Below are positions 1 to 11,168 of a DNA stretch of 64,000 nt, in pieces (position 1 is the stretch's first letter; every line of letters begins with the position of its first letter). The DNA is from Chelonoidis abingdonii (lineage: Eukaryota; Chordata; Testudines; Testudinidae): the NCBI RefSeq assembly GCF_003597395.2, contig NC_133770.1, forward strand, positions 30,566,646-30,630,645. Reading direction: 5' to 3'. The notes below the pieces were generated by a model. That model worked only from the letters and a program-made list of their open reading frames with translations, did no database searches and was not told where the DNA came from. Both the position numbers and the translations under genes were made by a program.

Positions 1-1022
1 GATGACCTGATAATGGAGGGGACCTAATAACTAACACGCTGGCGCTTATAAACGTGGAAAGTATCCTGCCTGTTTGTGATGGTCCCAGAGGTGGAGAAGG
101 GAGCCCTGTTACAGTGCCATATATGCATAATATATTTTTTTAAGACACTGGTGAACCAAAGACCTTTTCTGATTCACTGCATTCCTACCTTCCTTTCATT
201 TCTGTTTTTTCCCTCTCTACCTTCTTCTTTCATCCTTCCCAGGGCTCCCCTCAAAGTCATGGTTTCACCCTCTTGTTGCTTTGGTCTTTTCTCAATCTGT
301 AACTCACCACCTTATACCAACACAGCAGCTAAGTAAAAATTCACAAGGCCTCTTATTGGTTTTAGTTTGCTGTTCCACCAACCTATGGAAAAGCCTAAGA
401 AAGTGAAACTGACCAGGTTTTAAAAATTTCGGTTTTCTAATCTCTTTTTTTTCTGAGCAGCAGAGCAAAGTGAAGTCAACAATATCTCTTGTCAATTTCA
501 CTTGGTAGCTTGCTCTGATGTTGAGCAGAGTATCAGGGGAAGAGGAAAGAAGCAAAGGCTGTCAATATGCCAGAACAACAGGTTTTTGCATTCCATCCTA
601 TAGTATGTTATCTGTTGTTTCTTCCCTCTTTTTTAAAGGGACAGAGTCTGGTCTCAAAACATGTTTCATATGTATCCACTGTGCAGCCTCTTACATGTCT
701 ATGGAGGGAATGCTAATTACAAGAGAAAGTTGGGGTCTCCAAGTTTCCTTGAGATGTTGCATCAATACATTGTCCAGTAAAAGATTGTTTTGATGTATAG
801 TAGGTGTCGCTATCAAATATTTATCTGTTTAAACAAAATGTCACATAAATTCACATTTGCAACACATCTTTGAAGCTTTTTTTTTTTTTAAAATGCAGTG
901 TTCTTTAAATAATAACTGTGACATTCTTCATAATTTGGGTGAAAAAAATCGGTGAACATGCCAACATTTTACTTGGGTTTCTATTGGCTGTGCAGTAGGG
1001 TTAAAAAAAAAAAAAGAGAGAA

Positions 1023-1115
1023 GGTTTTCAAAGGTACAAGGGACAGGTAGGTTCAGCTCCCATTTAAATTTGATGGGAGTTAAGCTACTAACTCCCTCAT
1101 GTGCCTTTGAAATTC
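1023..1115. repeat. Foldback repeat (ttttcaaaggta / tgcctttgaaa)
   Basis: The segment starts with ggttttcaaaggtac and ends with gtgcctttgaaattc, which are near-complementary, with ggagttaagctactaactcc (itself palindromic) between them. This is a short dispersed repeat type with dyad symmetry. Pieces of similar style recur at 13590-13675 and about 44660-44720. I do not know the family name. Confidence 0.45.
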
Positions 1116-1571
1116 TCCCTGAAACACATGTATGTGAGAGTGTGACCATAAAGCCCTTAGTGCCAGCTGGCAAGGAGGTTACAAGAATATCCTGATCCTG
1201 GAATGTGCATTCTGGTTTACCAAAGACTATCCTGTGAGGTCGTAAATGAAAGCCATGGTCACAATGGTCATTCATATCATTGTGAAATGTATGTACCAAT
1301 GCTTTATGTAAGAAGTTTTCTATCTGTGCTAAAAATATGTTTCTGAAATCCAAATTAAGGCAGGGTGGACAAAAAGGTTTCTGCCCAGCAAAGGATGTTT
1401 ATTCACCTATCTCTGTTGGTCTACATGTAAATTAAGCATTGTAAGTTAACACAATAACACATGTAAAGTCAGTGGGAGGATGTGAAGGCAGCAGGAAGGC
1501 AGCAGGCTGGAAAATTAATTATAGGGGTGGGGAGGGGAGTTGTCCTGACTCTGAAGGGTGAACAATAAAAT

Positions 1572-1870
1572 AGTATTGCCAACTCCAAATGTTCAAAAAG
1601 CATGAGTCAGGCTCACTAAAAATCACAATATTATGTCAAAATAATAGATTTGGTATTCTTTTTATTTGCCTTGTGCTTTTTGAGACTCGAAGGTGCACTG
1701 GAGTCACATTTTGAAGCCTTCTCCACAGCCATGAGGGCTAGAAACTTTTTAATTTTATTTTTAAGAATGAAGGCTGAAATGATCACATATCCACTTGACT
1801 CCAGGACTTGGGCCTTTATGGAAACAATTATCATGAGACTCAAGACAAAATCATTGGAGTTGGCAACATT
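1572..1870. mobile_element. MITE-like element, TIR agtattgccaactccaa
   Basis: The 17-nt left end agtattgccaactccaa pairs with ttggagttggcaacatt at the right end, 15 of 17 positions. The element is 299 bp with no coding capacity. The interior holds a tttttatttgccttgtgc block. No target duplication could be read with confidence, so the superfamily is left open; a hAT-like origin is possible. Confidence 0.55.
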
Positions 1871-2796
1871 GGGAATATAAGGGGAAGGCAAGGAAGGAAG
1901 GGGCACCCCTTTATCCTGCACCTAGGAAGTAACTGAGCAATGCGATTACATCCATGAAAACAGGATCACAACCAGCCTTGGTTGAAATGTTGCAAAGGAT
2001 ATTTGGGGTGAAACCGTTAGCCTGTTAAGTTTAGTCTCTAGGATTGTGTTATGATTTTGTTTTATATGTAACCATTATTCTTACTCATGATCTCTTGATC
2101 TTTGATAATAAACTTATGATTGGTTTCACTATATATGCATCTCAGTGCTGTGGTATTGTAAAAGAGCTGATCCTGAACTGAATCATTCAAGCTATTGTAT
2201 ATACTTTTCCCCTGAGGCAGCGTATCTGAGTGTTTCATGGGTAAGGGTTTGAACACTATAGGGGAACATTTCAATGGGGCTCTGGGATTTGGGTGCACGT
2301 ATTGTTAACCTGCAAGACAAAATAAGGGCTGGCAGAGCCCAGAGGAGCTCATTTGGGTGGATAACAGGCTGTAGGTATGATGGAGCTGACCCACAATTAA
2401 GTACAAGCAAGTCTCCATCTCGTTGGGGGTAACAAGGTGACTCACAATCCTGGGTACAGAACCATCACAGGGGACAGTTCCACTTCTGCCACGCATGCTC
2501 TGTTCTGGAGCGTAAAGACGCCTGAGGTCTTCAGAGCTGCCAGTGTGACACCTTTCATGGTCATCTCTTTCTCTTGATTGCTAGAAATCATCATTAGAAT
2601 AGTAAGACCGGAACAACAAATTTTCCTATTGATTTCTTGCTCCTACTGATACCATTATAGAAACTCCCATTGACTTGAATAGGAGCTGATGCAGAATCAT
2701 TGTCATTTCCTTCTACATTTGTTAACAGCACAATTCACTTGGAGGCCAAACTCTGTGTGACGGGTACAGTAATATTTTCTAATGCTGGAGCCTTAG

Positions 2797-2973
<177 letters not shown>

Positions 2974-3235
2974 TAGGAGATTTTAGATTAATTTGAACAA
3001 ATGGTCTGGTCCTGATAGCTGCTGGTAAATGTGTGTGACCAGAAATGAAGACAAGAAAATCAGTTTTTGTTATTCTCTGGTCATGTTAATTTTATATGAA
3101 CTTTTTTTTTTAAAGCTCTGGTCTTAAAATTGTATATTCACTAGAATATGTGAATGAGAGTTTTAAAATCAGATTATGGTGGTGTTTTGGGGGACAGGAA
3201 ATGCTTATTACAAACAAAACTATTGCATGGACTTG

Positions 3236-3490
3236 GAATCATAGAAGATTAGGGTTGGAAGAGACCTCAGGAGGTCATCTAGTCCGACCCCCCTGCTCAA
3301 AACAGGACCAACACCAACTAAATCATCCCAGCCAAGGCTTTGTCAAGCTGGGCCTTAAAAACCTCTAAAGATGGAGAGTCCATCCCTAGGTAACCCATTC
3401 CAGTGCTTCACCACCATCCTAGTGAAATAGCATTTCCTAATATCCAACCTAGACCTCTCCCACACCAACATGAGACAAGTGGATTGTTGC
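3236..3490 (-). mobile_element. CR1 LINE 3' fragment, antisense
   Basis: The + strand reads ggaatcatagaagattaggg, then ttggaagagacctcaggagg and tcatctagtccgacccccct, the reverse complement of the CR1 3' end, including the atcatagaa terminal motif typical of CR1. It continues through accaacaccaactaaatcat and cctctcccacaccaac, also part of the CR1 tail. The copy is 5'-truncated, as usual for CR1, and carries no intact coding sequence. Confidence 0.85.
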
Positions 3491-5419
3491 CATACCTTTC
3501 ACACTCATGACTCTGTGTTTGAAAACTTGCTATTTGTCCTACCACTTGATCAAAAAAATTTCTGAGCACTTAAAAGTAAGCCAGAATGGGGTATATGAAT
3601 GCTATGGTACCAAAAGAGGAATTTAGAAGGAAAAAAGGTTATTATTTTAATATAAAGCATCCCCTATGTGGTATGGACTCCCACTGTTATTAATTTAGCA
3701 GGGTAATTCAGAGAATGTATTCTGAATAATTTGAGTGAAATGAAACAATCATTGTTTGTTACACCTGTTCAACTTGCAAAGTGTATACACATATTTTGCT
3801 GATTATTATCTATGATAACTTTTATTATAAAAAGGTAGACTATGAATATAAACCATATTATGTTCTATATTCAATTGAAGTGCTGTGGTTATAAATATAC
3901 GGTATAAAATAAATTGTTTGGATGCATTCTCATAAACAGAATAAGAGCGACTGCTGTGTTTTTTGGTGTGATGAACAAATTGTTTCATTTCTACAGGATT
4001 TTTAATATCTTGAATGCAGAAATAATGAATTTTTATTTAGCATTTTAAAGCGTTTAATATCAGTTCTTGCTGTGTCTTGTATCTTTCAAAACAACATTTA
4101 ACCCTAAAAAACTAGTGGCTGAGAAGGCTGCAGATGAGCTAAATTTGTTAGCCTAATTCTTTTGGAATGTGACTTCAGGTACTGATATGTCATGGTTTAT
4201 GAAAGCGTTCCTTTAAAGACTGAATCAATGAATGGTATGGAAATCATATCACATGCCTCTGAATGACTGGAACAGTGAAAGCAATCGGTTTGCAAGCTTC
4301 TGTGATGTAATTTTCACAATACTGGTTATTTACAGTAAAGGTGAATGAAAATACTTTTGTGTGTTTTGTAAATAAACTCTTAGAAACAAGAATATATCTT
4401 AATTTTGTATATATTATTTCTATATTAACCTTAATGTTGTAATAACATAATGAATAGTAATGCATATAAAATCCTGTAAAGATTTAACTTTCTTGTGTAT
4501 AGAATAGCCTAGAAGTACATGTTAACTTTAATATTTCCTCAGTTTAATTTTAGTTTTATTGCATATCTTTTGACATCATGAAGTGAATCAGCTCGTTTGA
4601 ATGAATTGAGCCTCAGCAGCCTCCCTGCTGCTGCTGTGCTGATGCCACTCTCTGTGCTATTTTGACAGAAGTCAGTATAGCAGCATAGTCATGGCAGGTG
4701 GTAGATGGAGAAGTCTTTACTTACCTACATAATCAGAGGTCCAGATCATAAGCTGGTGTAAATTGTTCTAACTCCAATGGCACTACAGCAAAATACACTA
4801 GCTGAGATTCTAACCCAGAATGCATGATGAACCCTGATTGCATAAAGATTTGTTCATTTACACCTTGACATGAGCAAGTTCTAGCTCTGCTCGTCTGGCA
4901 GCTGTCGTAGAGCATAATGAAGAGCAGGAGTAGAAAAGTAGTGGGGGAGCTTCTGAAACTTGTTCTGAAGCGGTGCTCTTCCATCTACTAGGAAGAAATA
5001 GAGACAATTTGTTTGAAAACTATTCTTCTTATTGACTTTTATAAAAAGTTCACATATAGAAGTTTTATATGGAAAAAAAATTCTAAAACTTTGTCTGTTT
5101 GCCTTCAACGATAAATGTAATTTTTTACATATGGTCCAATTGTAATACTTTGTCCTTTGTGTCCTCCCCACTTTTCCTCCATCTTTTCCACATTGCTTAA
5201 TTATTTCTTACAAATAATATTGTAAGTACATTTAATGAGCAATATATAAACAGAGTTTTTATGACTGTAAATACTCCATGAACATTTACTTGATATGATC
5301 TTGTGCATAAAGCACTGGACTGGGAGTTGTCTGTTGACAGGATCTCAGTATTACATCCGTTTACATTTTGGCTACACTTGAATGGCTTGTCATGCCAATA
5401 AAGAGTTCTTTAGATTTGA

Positions 5420-5535
5420 TTTGGGGAGTCAGAAGTTGTGGTTTCTGCTTTCTGTATGACTTTTGACAAGTCATTTAGCCTCAGTGCAAAACTTACTACA
5501 TCACAGGAGAGTTGTGAAGCTTAATGTCTTTAGAG
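5420..5535 (+). repeat. MIR-like CORE-SINE fragment
   Basis: Motifs in order match the MIR body: ggggagtcagaagttgtggt, then gacttttgacaagtcattta, gcctcagtgcaaaact and a gagttgtgaagcttaatg tail. It is diverged and lacks a clear tRNA head. Confidence 0.5.
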
Positions 5536-6695
5536 CATGTTGACATTGTTGGCTGGGAAGGAACTATGGAAGTGCACAGTATTATTTATACATAGGTAAT
5601 TAAGGGAATGTTTAAGCAAAGGCTGTCTTGGTTTACTGTAAAATCTGTACAGTTTGTGTTGTCATATGTGCACATGAGAGAAAAATCATTCAGCACGAGC
5701 AGCATTGAAACCTGCACTTACTTTGATCAGAATGCTCAGGCAAATAAAACACAAATGCAAGGAAGGAATTCCAAGTGGTAGGCTGCAACTTGTTAATTTT
5801 AACTGATGATAGTGGTGGGACTATCACACCCTTCCCCAAAATGCCAGGCATTTTCTCGGGTCCACTGTGTTGTTAATTGATGTCATGCCATATAGCCAGT
5901 TAATCTGGGTTAGTCCCCTTCAGCTTAGCCAATAGACACAGACTTGCTCTAAATCCTCTTGCCCTTCCCATGAGGAGAATGAGGATGCCTCTAAGAGGTA
6001 CCCCTTTGTGCCCAGTCCACAGAGGAGGCAAATTATGTTACAGTTCTGAGAATGTAGCTCTTTAATGCAAGCTCTAGAGGACCCAAGTTCAGTCCCTGGT
6101 TTCAGCCAAGGTGGAGGCAGTTAGATACAGATTTAAGATCTCTCCTTTGCCCTGTGAGGTAGTAGTTCCACCTGCCATATCTGGATCCCTTACTTATGTT
6201 TATCTCTGAGAGGTGGCCTTTTCAGTCTTTTATCCTCATTTGGACACTGGCTGCAAGTTGTGGCTCACTAGATGTTCACATACAACTTCCTAACATTAAA
6301 TTTCAGTTCTTATTCCCAGTCCTTTTGGCCAGAAAACTGAGTATCCAGGATGCTGCAAGGAAGCCAGAAAATCCCAAATAAACTACTCCTAGCCATCTTG
6401 CCATTTTGGACTAAAGAGAAAAAATCCTCCAAATAAGGCATTTGGCTAGACCCACAGCATCCTGGAAACACAGCTCAGCGATACCTCAGCTAGAGAGAGG
6501 GAGGGTTGGACAGCAGTAGTGGCAAGATGGCCACTGGGTGCCTGGATGGGCCTGGGCCCAAGCCTGAAAGAGCCAGTCGGTTCCCGAAACTCATCTCCAA
6601 ACTGGCCTATGGGGAAGAATGTTTTTCCCCCTAAGCCCGTACGCATGTGCACACTCAGGCTTAAGGAAAGGCAGGTGTTAGCGGAAGGGGTCCGG

Positions 6696-6753
6696 AATGG
6701 CTGAGCATGAGCACTCCCTCTCCCAATGGCTGAGCATGAGCACTCCCTCTCCC
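6696..6753. repeat. Two tandem 29-bp copies
   Basis: The 29-bp unit beginning aatggctgagcatgagcact and ending ccctctccc is repeated twice, head to tail and identical, at 6696-6724 and 6725-6753. Identity of the copies indicates a recent duplication or ongoing slippage. It lies in a GC-rich unclassified patch (6440-6800). Confidence 0.9.
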
Positions 6754-6899
6754 AACCACAGCCAAACTCAAAGCCACGCCTCCACTGAGAGAGGCACAAG
6801 GCATTTTGATAGCAGATATTTCTTTAAAATGTTTGCACAAGATTATCCAGTTTTGTACCACGTAAAGTAGCCTTAATTCAGCAAGCGGAGAACTCCCCC

Positions 6900-7080
6900 G
6901 AGTTCTCTGGCTGGGGATGTGGGCTCTGGGGTGGGGCTGTGGGTGAGGAGTTGGGGGGAGGTGCAGGAGGGTGCTCTGGGCTGTGACGGAGGAGTTTGGA
7001 GGGTGGGAGGGGGATCAGGGGTGGGGCTGACTGCCACACCCTCATCACTCCTGGCAGAAATGGAGGGCACCGGGCTTGAT
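6900..7080. repeat. G-rich degenerate repeat
   Basis: A strongly G-rich + strand made of variants of gggctgggg, gtgcaggagggtgctc and ggagggtgggagggggatca. It resembles the G-rich filler in the element at 11169-12954 and could be decayed minisatellite or element interior. Open frames here on either strand are compositional. Confidence 0.5.
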
Positions 7081-7314
7081 AGAGGATGTGAATGTGACTG
7101 TGTTCCAAGGTCTGGTATAAGATTTGTTAGAGATGTTCCTGTGCAACTCTTACTGTGGACCAGAGTGGGGTGACTGGATTGCAGAGTACAACCAGCTCCC
7201 TACACTCCCCCATCTTCTCTACATGCCAGAATTGAAACCCTTTCCTCTGCTAATAGAAAGTGAATGTCTTACGTAGCCATATTCTTATTTATTTTCTTTT
7301 TTTACTTCCTTTAG

Positions 7315-7353
7315 AGTGCAGAACAAAGCCAGTCACAAATTCCAAAGGAAACG
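7315..7353 (+). CDS. PARD3: PARD3 exon B: 39-bp microexon, PDZ2-PDZ3 linker
   Basis: A very small exon of 13 codons, SAEQSQSQIPKET, sits between a pyrimidine-rich acceptor (tacttcctttag) and a good donor (acg|gtaaga). Both ends are phase 0, so including or skipping it keeps the frame. It matches the short linker segment that precedes PDZ3 in vertebrate Par-3 (…SQ-QIPKET). It lies 4.4 kb after exon A and 14.9 kb before exon C. No fold is expected; the sequence is polar and probably flexible. Confidence 0.93.
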
Positions 7354-9743
7354 GTAAGAGCTTTTTCTTTTAAATCTCAGAAGACTCCCAAAATATTTTA
7401 AAATTTATATGGCACTTTTCTATCAATTAAAGTTTCACAGACCCTCCTTTCTCATTCTGTACTGTAGATGGCTCTCTCTAGCCTTACATTTTAAACTTCT
7501 CTTTATTATGTAATTTGCAGTACTATTTGAAAGCCTCCTGGTCAAAGGACAGAGGCTAACCATTCAATAAGCTGGGAATTTAGTCAGGATATTTTAAAGA
7601 ATCATTACATGATTTAAGTTTGAAGAACAAACAAATAAAAATCAGGAAGTTTGAAGTTAAGGCTGACATGTATCTTTATCTCAAGCCATTGTTGTTGCAA
7701 GCAATTTTTAAGGAATTGTGATGTACGTTAAGGAAGTAGTAAGTTTCAGAAGGTTTAGATTGAGATCCTTTGGCATAGTTATGTTCAGAGATTTTCATAG
7801 ATTCATTGATACTCCCCAGGCAGGAATATCAGTCTATTAATATTAAGAATACTAAAATATACTTAGTCACTTATTTATTCCAAGAAATGGATCATCTTAT
7901 GGAGTATTATCATAAAATAATACAATATATACTTTTCATGTCTATAGTATCTTTCCTACAAGTGATATCTTAAAAACGTTCATATAGTTAGGTAACATGG
8001 TTGCTAAGTTAAGTAATAAATGAGAGCAGGGAGACATTGAGTTAGAGGCAAGGGAGAAGAGAGATTTGGCTGGATATGAAGTAAGATCAGAAGTTGGTGA
8101 GATATAGAAAAGCTATTTCACATGATAGGGGCACCTTCCCAACAGGTTGAGTTTAGGAGCAGAAAGAAAGTTGGGGCTAGGTGAGCAGAAGGAATGAGAA
8201 GAGGAGTAGAGAGTGCATGTCCGTGAGGTGGATTGGAAGAAATCTTTTTAAAGTTATCAAGTCCAGGAAGGCAATTTTCAATTGGATCCTGAAATAGATA
8301 ATGGGGCAATGAAATTCTATAAAGATGGGCTTAATTTTGCAGTTATTGGACATTTGAGAATTGGGCAGCAGCATCCTCCATATGTTTGGCAACCTGGAAC
8401 TTGAAGAGGCCATGGAAAAGGTAGTTGCAGTCGTCGAAGAGACGACTGAAGATGTATTTCTGGGTGGGATTAAAAACTGGACTCAATCTGGAAGTGAGAA
8501 TTTGTAACGGACAGTGCTCCTTGACCCACCAACCTCCATTCTGCAAATCGTCTTTGTGCTGGAGTAATTATGACTCAAAAGATTTTATAACCATCACATA
8601 TGGTATAATTTAGATATTTCTACAAAGAAAATGTTCCCCAGCTGCCAATCAGTAACACAGTCACTGGTTTATTTGTTTTTTAAAGCTTGTTTGTTTTGAC
8701 TGCCTTTCCCCATTCTCCTTGGTTCTGCCTTATTCCCTGTTTAGTTCTGCTGTCTAGCTGTCAGACCTTTCAGATTCCAACTTGTACAGTTTCTGTTTTT
8801 GCATCCACTTCCAGTTCTTATGATGCTAGTTGTAAGTTTTGTGTCATGAAATTCACGGTAGAAAGCAGAGCGAAAATAATAGCAGTAAAAGCAGTGAAGA
8901 TGCTGGATCTGTGTAGATCAGGAGAGACAGGTGAAATACAAAAAATCTGCTCTTTTAAAACTGCAGTAGACAATCAGACCCTCCCAAATATTTGAAAATC
9001 AGTTTTCATTTTTCTGTGGGCTCTGAAATCTTTAGGTATGAGTCCCTTCCTTGCCAGCCAGTCCAGAAGAGTACACGACTTAAGATTTCTCTCACTTTCA
9101 CAAGATTATAGGCTCTGATTTTCCCATAATAATAACAGCAATCAAGAACTTCCCCAAGGCATTAACCTGCAGCATCTAAATTTGCTCGTCAGTCACCCAC
9201 CAAGAAGTACACCTTCATTTCTATCTGCAACCAAGCGCCAGCTAAGCATAAGTTCTCCTTCACTGATGAATGAGAAAGAAACCAAATTACTTCTGAACCA
9301 TAGGTCTTGCCTGTGTGACATTTTGAAACCTTGGTTTCATACTCTGCTAGCTGCACCATTTTGATGGCCAGTAACAAAACAAAATGGAAGAGATGAACCT
9401 GTTGCTCTACAGGATGATTGTTTGAAATGTAGGAGATTGACCTTGGTTTAAAAAAACTAGTAATTTGTCATTAAATTTCTGGTTTGAAGCATAATTAATC
9501 TTACAGAGCATTGAAATAAACTGTTAATTATACTGTGTAAAATATCTGCCAATTAATTCCCCCCCTTCCCCTTCTCTTTGAAAGTTAATTGTGTTTGGGT
9601 ATTATTTTGCATTTACAATTGTTTTCCTTTGTTTATTTTCTAAGTTCAAACCTGCAAGTTACCTGCATGTCAGTGTACTGCTAGGAAAACAATAATTTCC
9701 AGCTACTTGAGAATTTTACATTAAAGAGAGTTATGGGCTAGTG
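7354..9743. other. Intron B-C, first part: no named feature
   Basis: From 7354 to about 8000 the sequence is AT-rich and featureless to me. From about 8020 to 8500 it is purine-rich (gagagcagggagacattgag and similar), which may be an old LINE fragment I cannot assign. 8600-9743 shows nothing I can support. Confidence 0.5.
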
Positions 9744-10059
9744 CAGCAGTTCTTAGCCAGGAGTCCAGAACCCCCTGGGGGCCGTGAGCACGTTTCAGGG
9801 GTCTACCAAAATAATCTAGAGTGGGGCCAGCAGAAAGCCAAAGCCCGAGCCCCACTACCTGGGGGTGAAACCTGAGCATCTTAGCTTCACAGAGCTGCCT
9901 GTGGCACGGGGCGCTGAGCAATTGTCCTGCTTATTACCACCTAACACAGGCCCTGGATATGCAGAAAAACAGTTGTTGTGGCACAGATGGGCTGTGGAAT
10001 TTTTATAGCATGTTGGGGGAGGAGGGACTCAGAAAGAAAAAGGTTGAGAACCCCTGCTG
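9744..10059. mobile_element. hAT-type MITE (cag…ggttctcaacc ends)
   Basis: The left end cagcagttcttagccaggag and right end aaggttgagaacccctgctg are imperfect inverted repeats of the Charlie-like hAT terminus. TAGTG lies on both sides (9739-9743 and 10060-10064), which I read as the surviving part of an 8-bp target duplication. 316 bp, GC-rich middle, no coding sequence. Confidence 0.75.
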
Positions 10060-10081
10060 TAGTGGTCAGAGTCAGGGAATA

Positions 10082-10235
10082 AAAATTGGAACGCCTGGAT
10101 TCCATTTCTTGACTCTTCCACTGGTTTACTTAGCAACAATGGAAGAATTAGTCTCTCTGTGTGCAGTTTCCACTTTTGTAAAATTGGCATAAATGAACCT
10201 TACCTCCAAAACTACATGGTTGTGAGGTTTGATTA
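10082..10235 (+). repeat. MIR-like SINE fragment
   Basis: MIR-body motifs in order: cctggattccatttcttgac, tctctctgtgtgcagtttcc, acttttgtaaaattggcata, aatgaaccttacctccaaaa and tggttgtgaggtttgatta. It directly follows the hAT MITE and precedes a second MIR-like copy. Confidence 0.55.
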
Positions 10236-10261
10236 ATGCCTTATTTCCTAAATCCAGCTAA

Positions 10262-10460
10262 AATAGAAGGATGGTCTTGGGGTTAAGGCACTGGTTTGGT
10301 CATCAGATCTGGGTTTGTATCCTGGTTCTGACAAAGACTTCCTCCAGGAGTTTTTTGTGTGCAGTTCCCCATCTGTAAAAATGGGATAATATTGCTTGCC
10401 TCAGAAGGATGTTGTAAGGAGAAATTCATAGATGTTTGTGAAGATCTCAAGTACTAAAAT
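10262..10460 (+). repeat. MIR-like SINE with tRNA-like head
   Basis: The head reads ggtcttggggttaaggcact followed by gggtttgtatcctggttctg, an A-box-like and a B-box-like pair (RGTTYGNNTCC type). The body has cagttccccatctgtaaaaa, tgggataatattgcttgcct and ggatgttgtaaggagaaatt, the classic MIR sequence. Confidence 0.7.
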
Positions 10461-11168
10461 AATGGGGGAAAATAAACCAGCAATTACCCAGAAAGACACG
10501 CTTTGTGTATAGATGTGAAGAGTTCAGGAATGAAAGGATTAATAGTTGAAAAATTATTGGAGAGCAGTCCTCTGAAAGGCACTGCAAGCGGTAAGCATTT
10601 TCATTAAAATATCGGTCATGGTTCTTCCCTTGATATCCTCTTGGTATGTCTTTAACATGCCACTGACCTTCTATTCTTCTTTGGGCATTTGTCAGAGTAT
10701 ATTTGAATTTGACTGCTTAATCTTTTGCATAAACCTAGAACATGGAGTAGCTGAATACTTTTACATGATTTTACTCCTGGAGGAATTCTGCACCAAAACA
10801 ATCCAAAACGCTGCACCAAAATCCAAAATTTGGCACATTTTGTCAAAATAATTCAGTGTAATCACACCAGTTTCACTTATTTTGATAATTTACTTAAACT
10901 GTTGTACAGAAAAAAATCACAATAACTGTTCAGCATTTCCTAAATACATGAAAGTTAAGTTACAAATACTTGGTAACCAATACCCTACAATCCAAAAAAC
11001 AGAATGTCACTTTAAATTGCTCAGACTTTCACACATGAAAGTCGTACAATTTTACTAATCATTTTCCTGTAATTTTTTTTCATGAATAAATAAAATAGAT
11101 CCTGAGCTGTAATCTAACCACAGTGTGCCTCTGTGGCACAGGGGAAAAAAGGGAGAAAGCACAAAGAC

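Noticed and set aside
928..1353. Minus-strand open frame of 141 codons
   Set aside because: Runs across a foldback repeat and an A-run translated as a phenylalanine stretch; no protein family recognised.
2140..2500. Solo LTR of an endogenous retrovirus
   Set aside because: The sequence looks repeat-like, but I found no matching ends or target duplication, so it stays unclassified.
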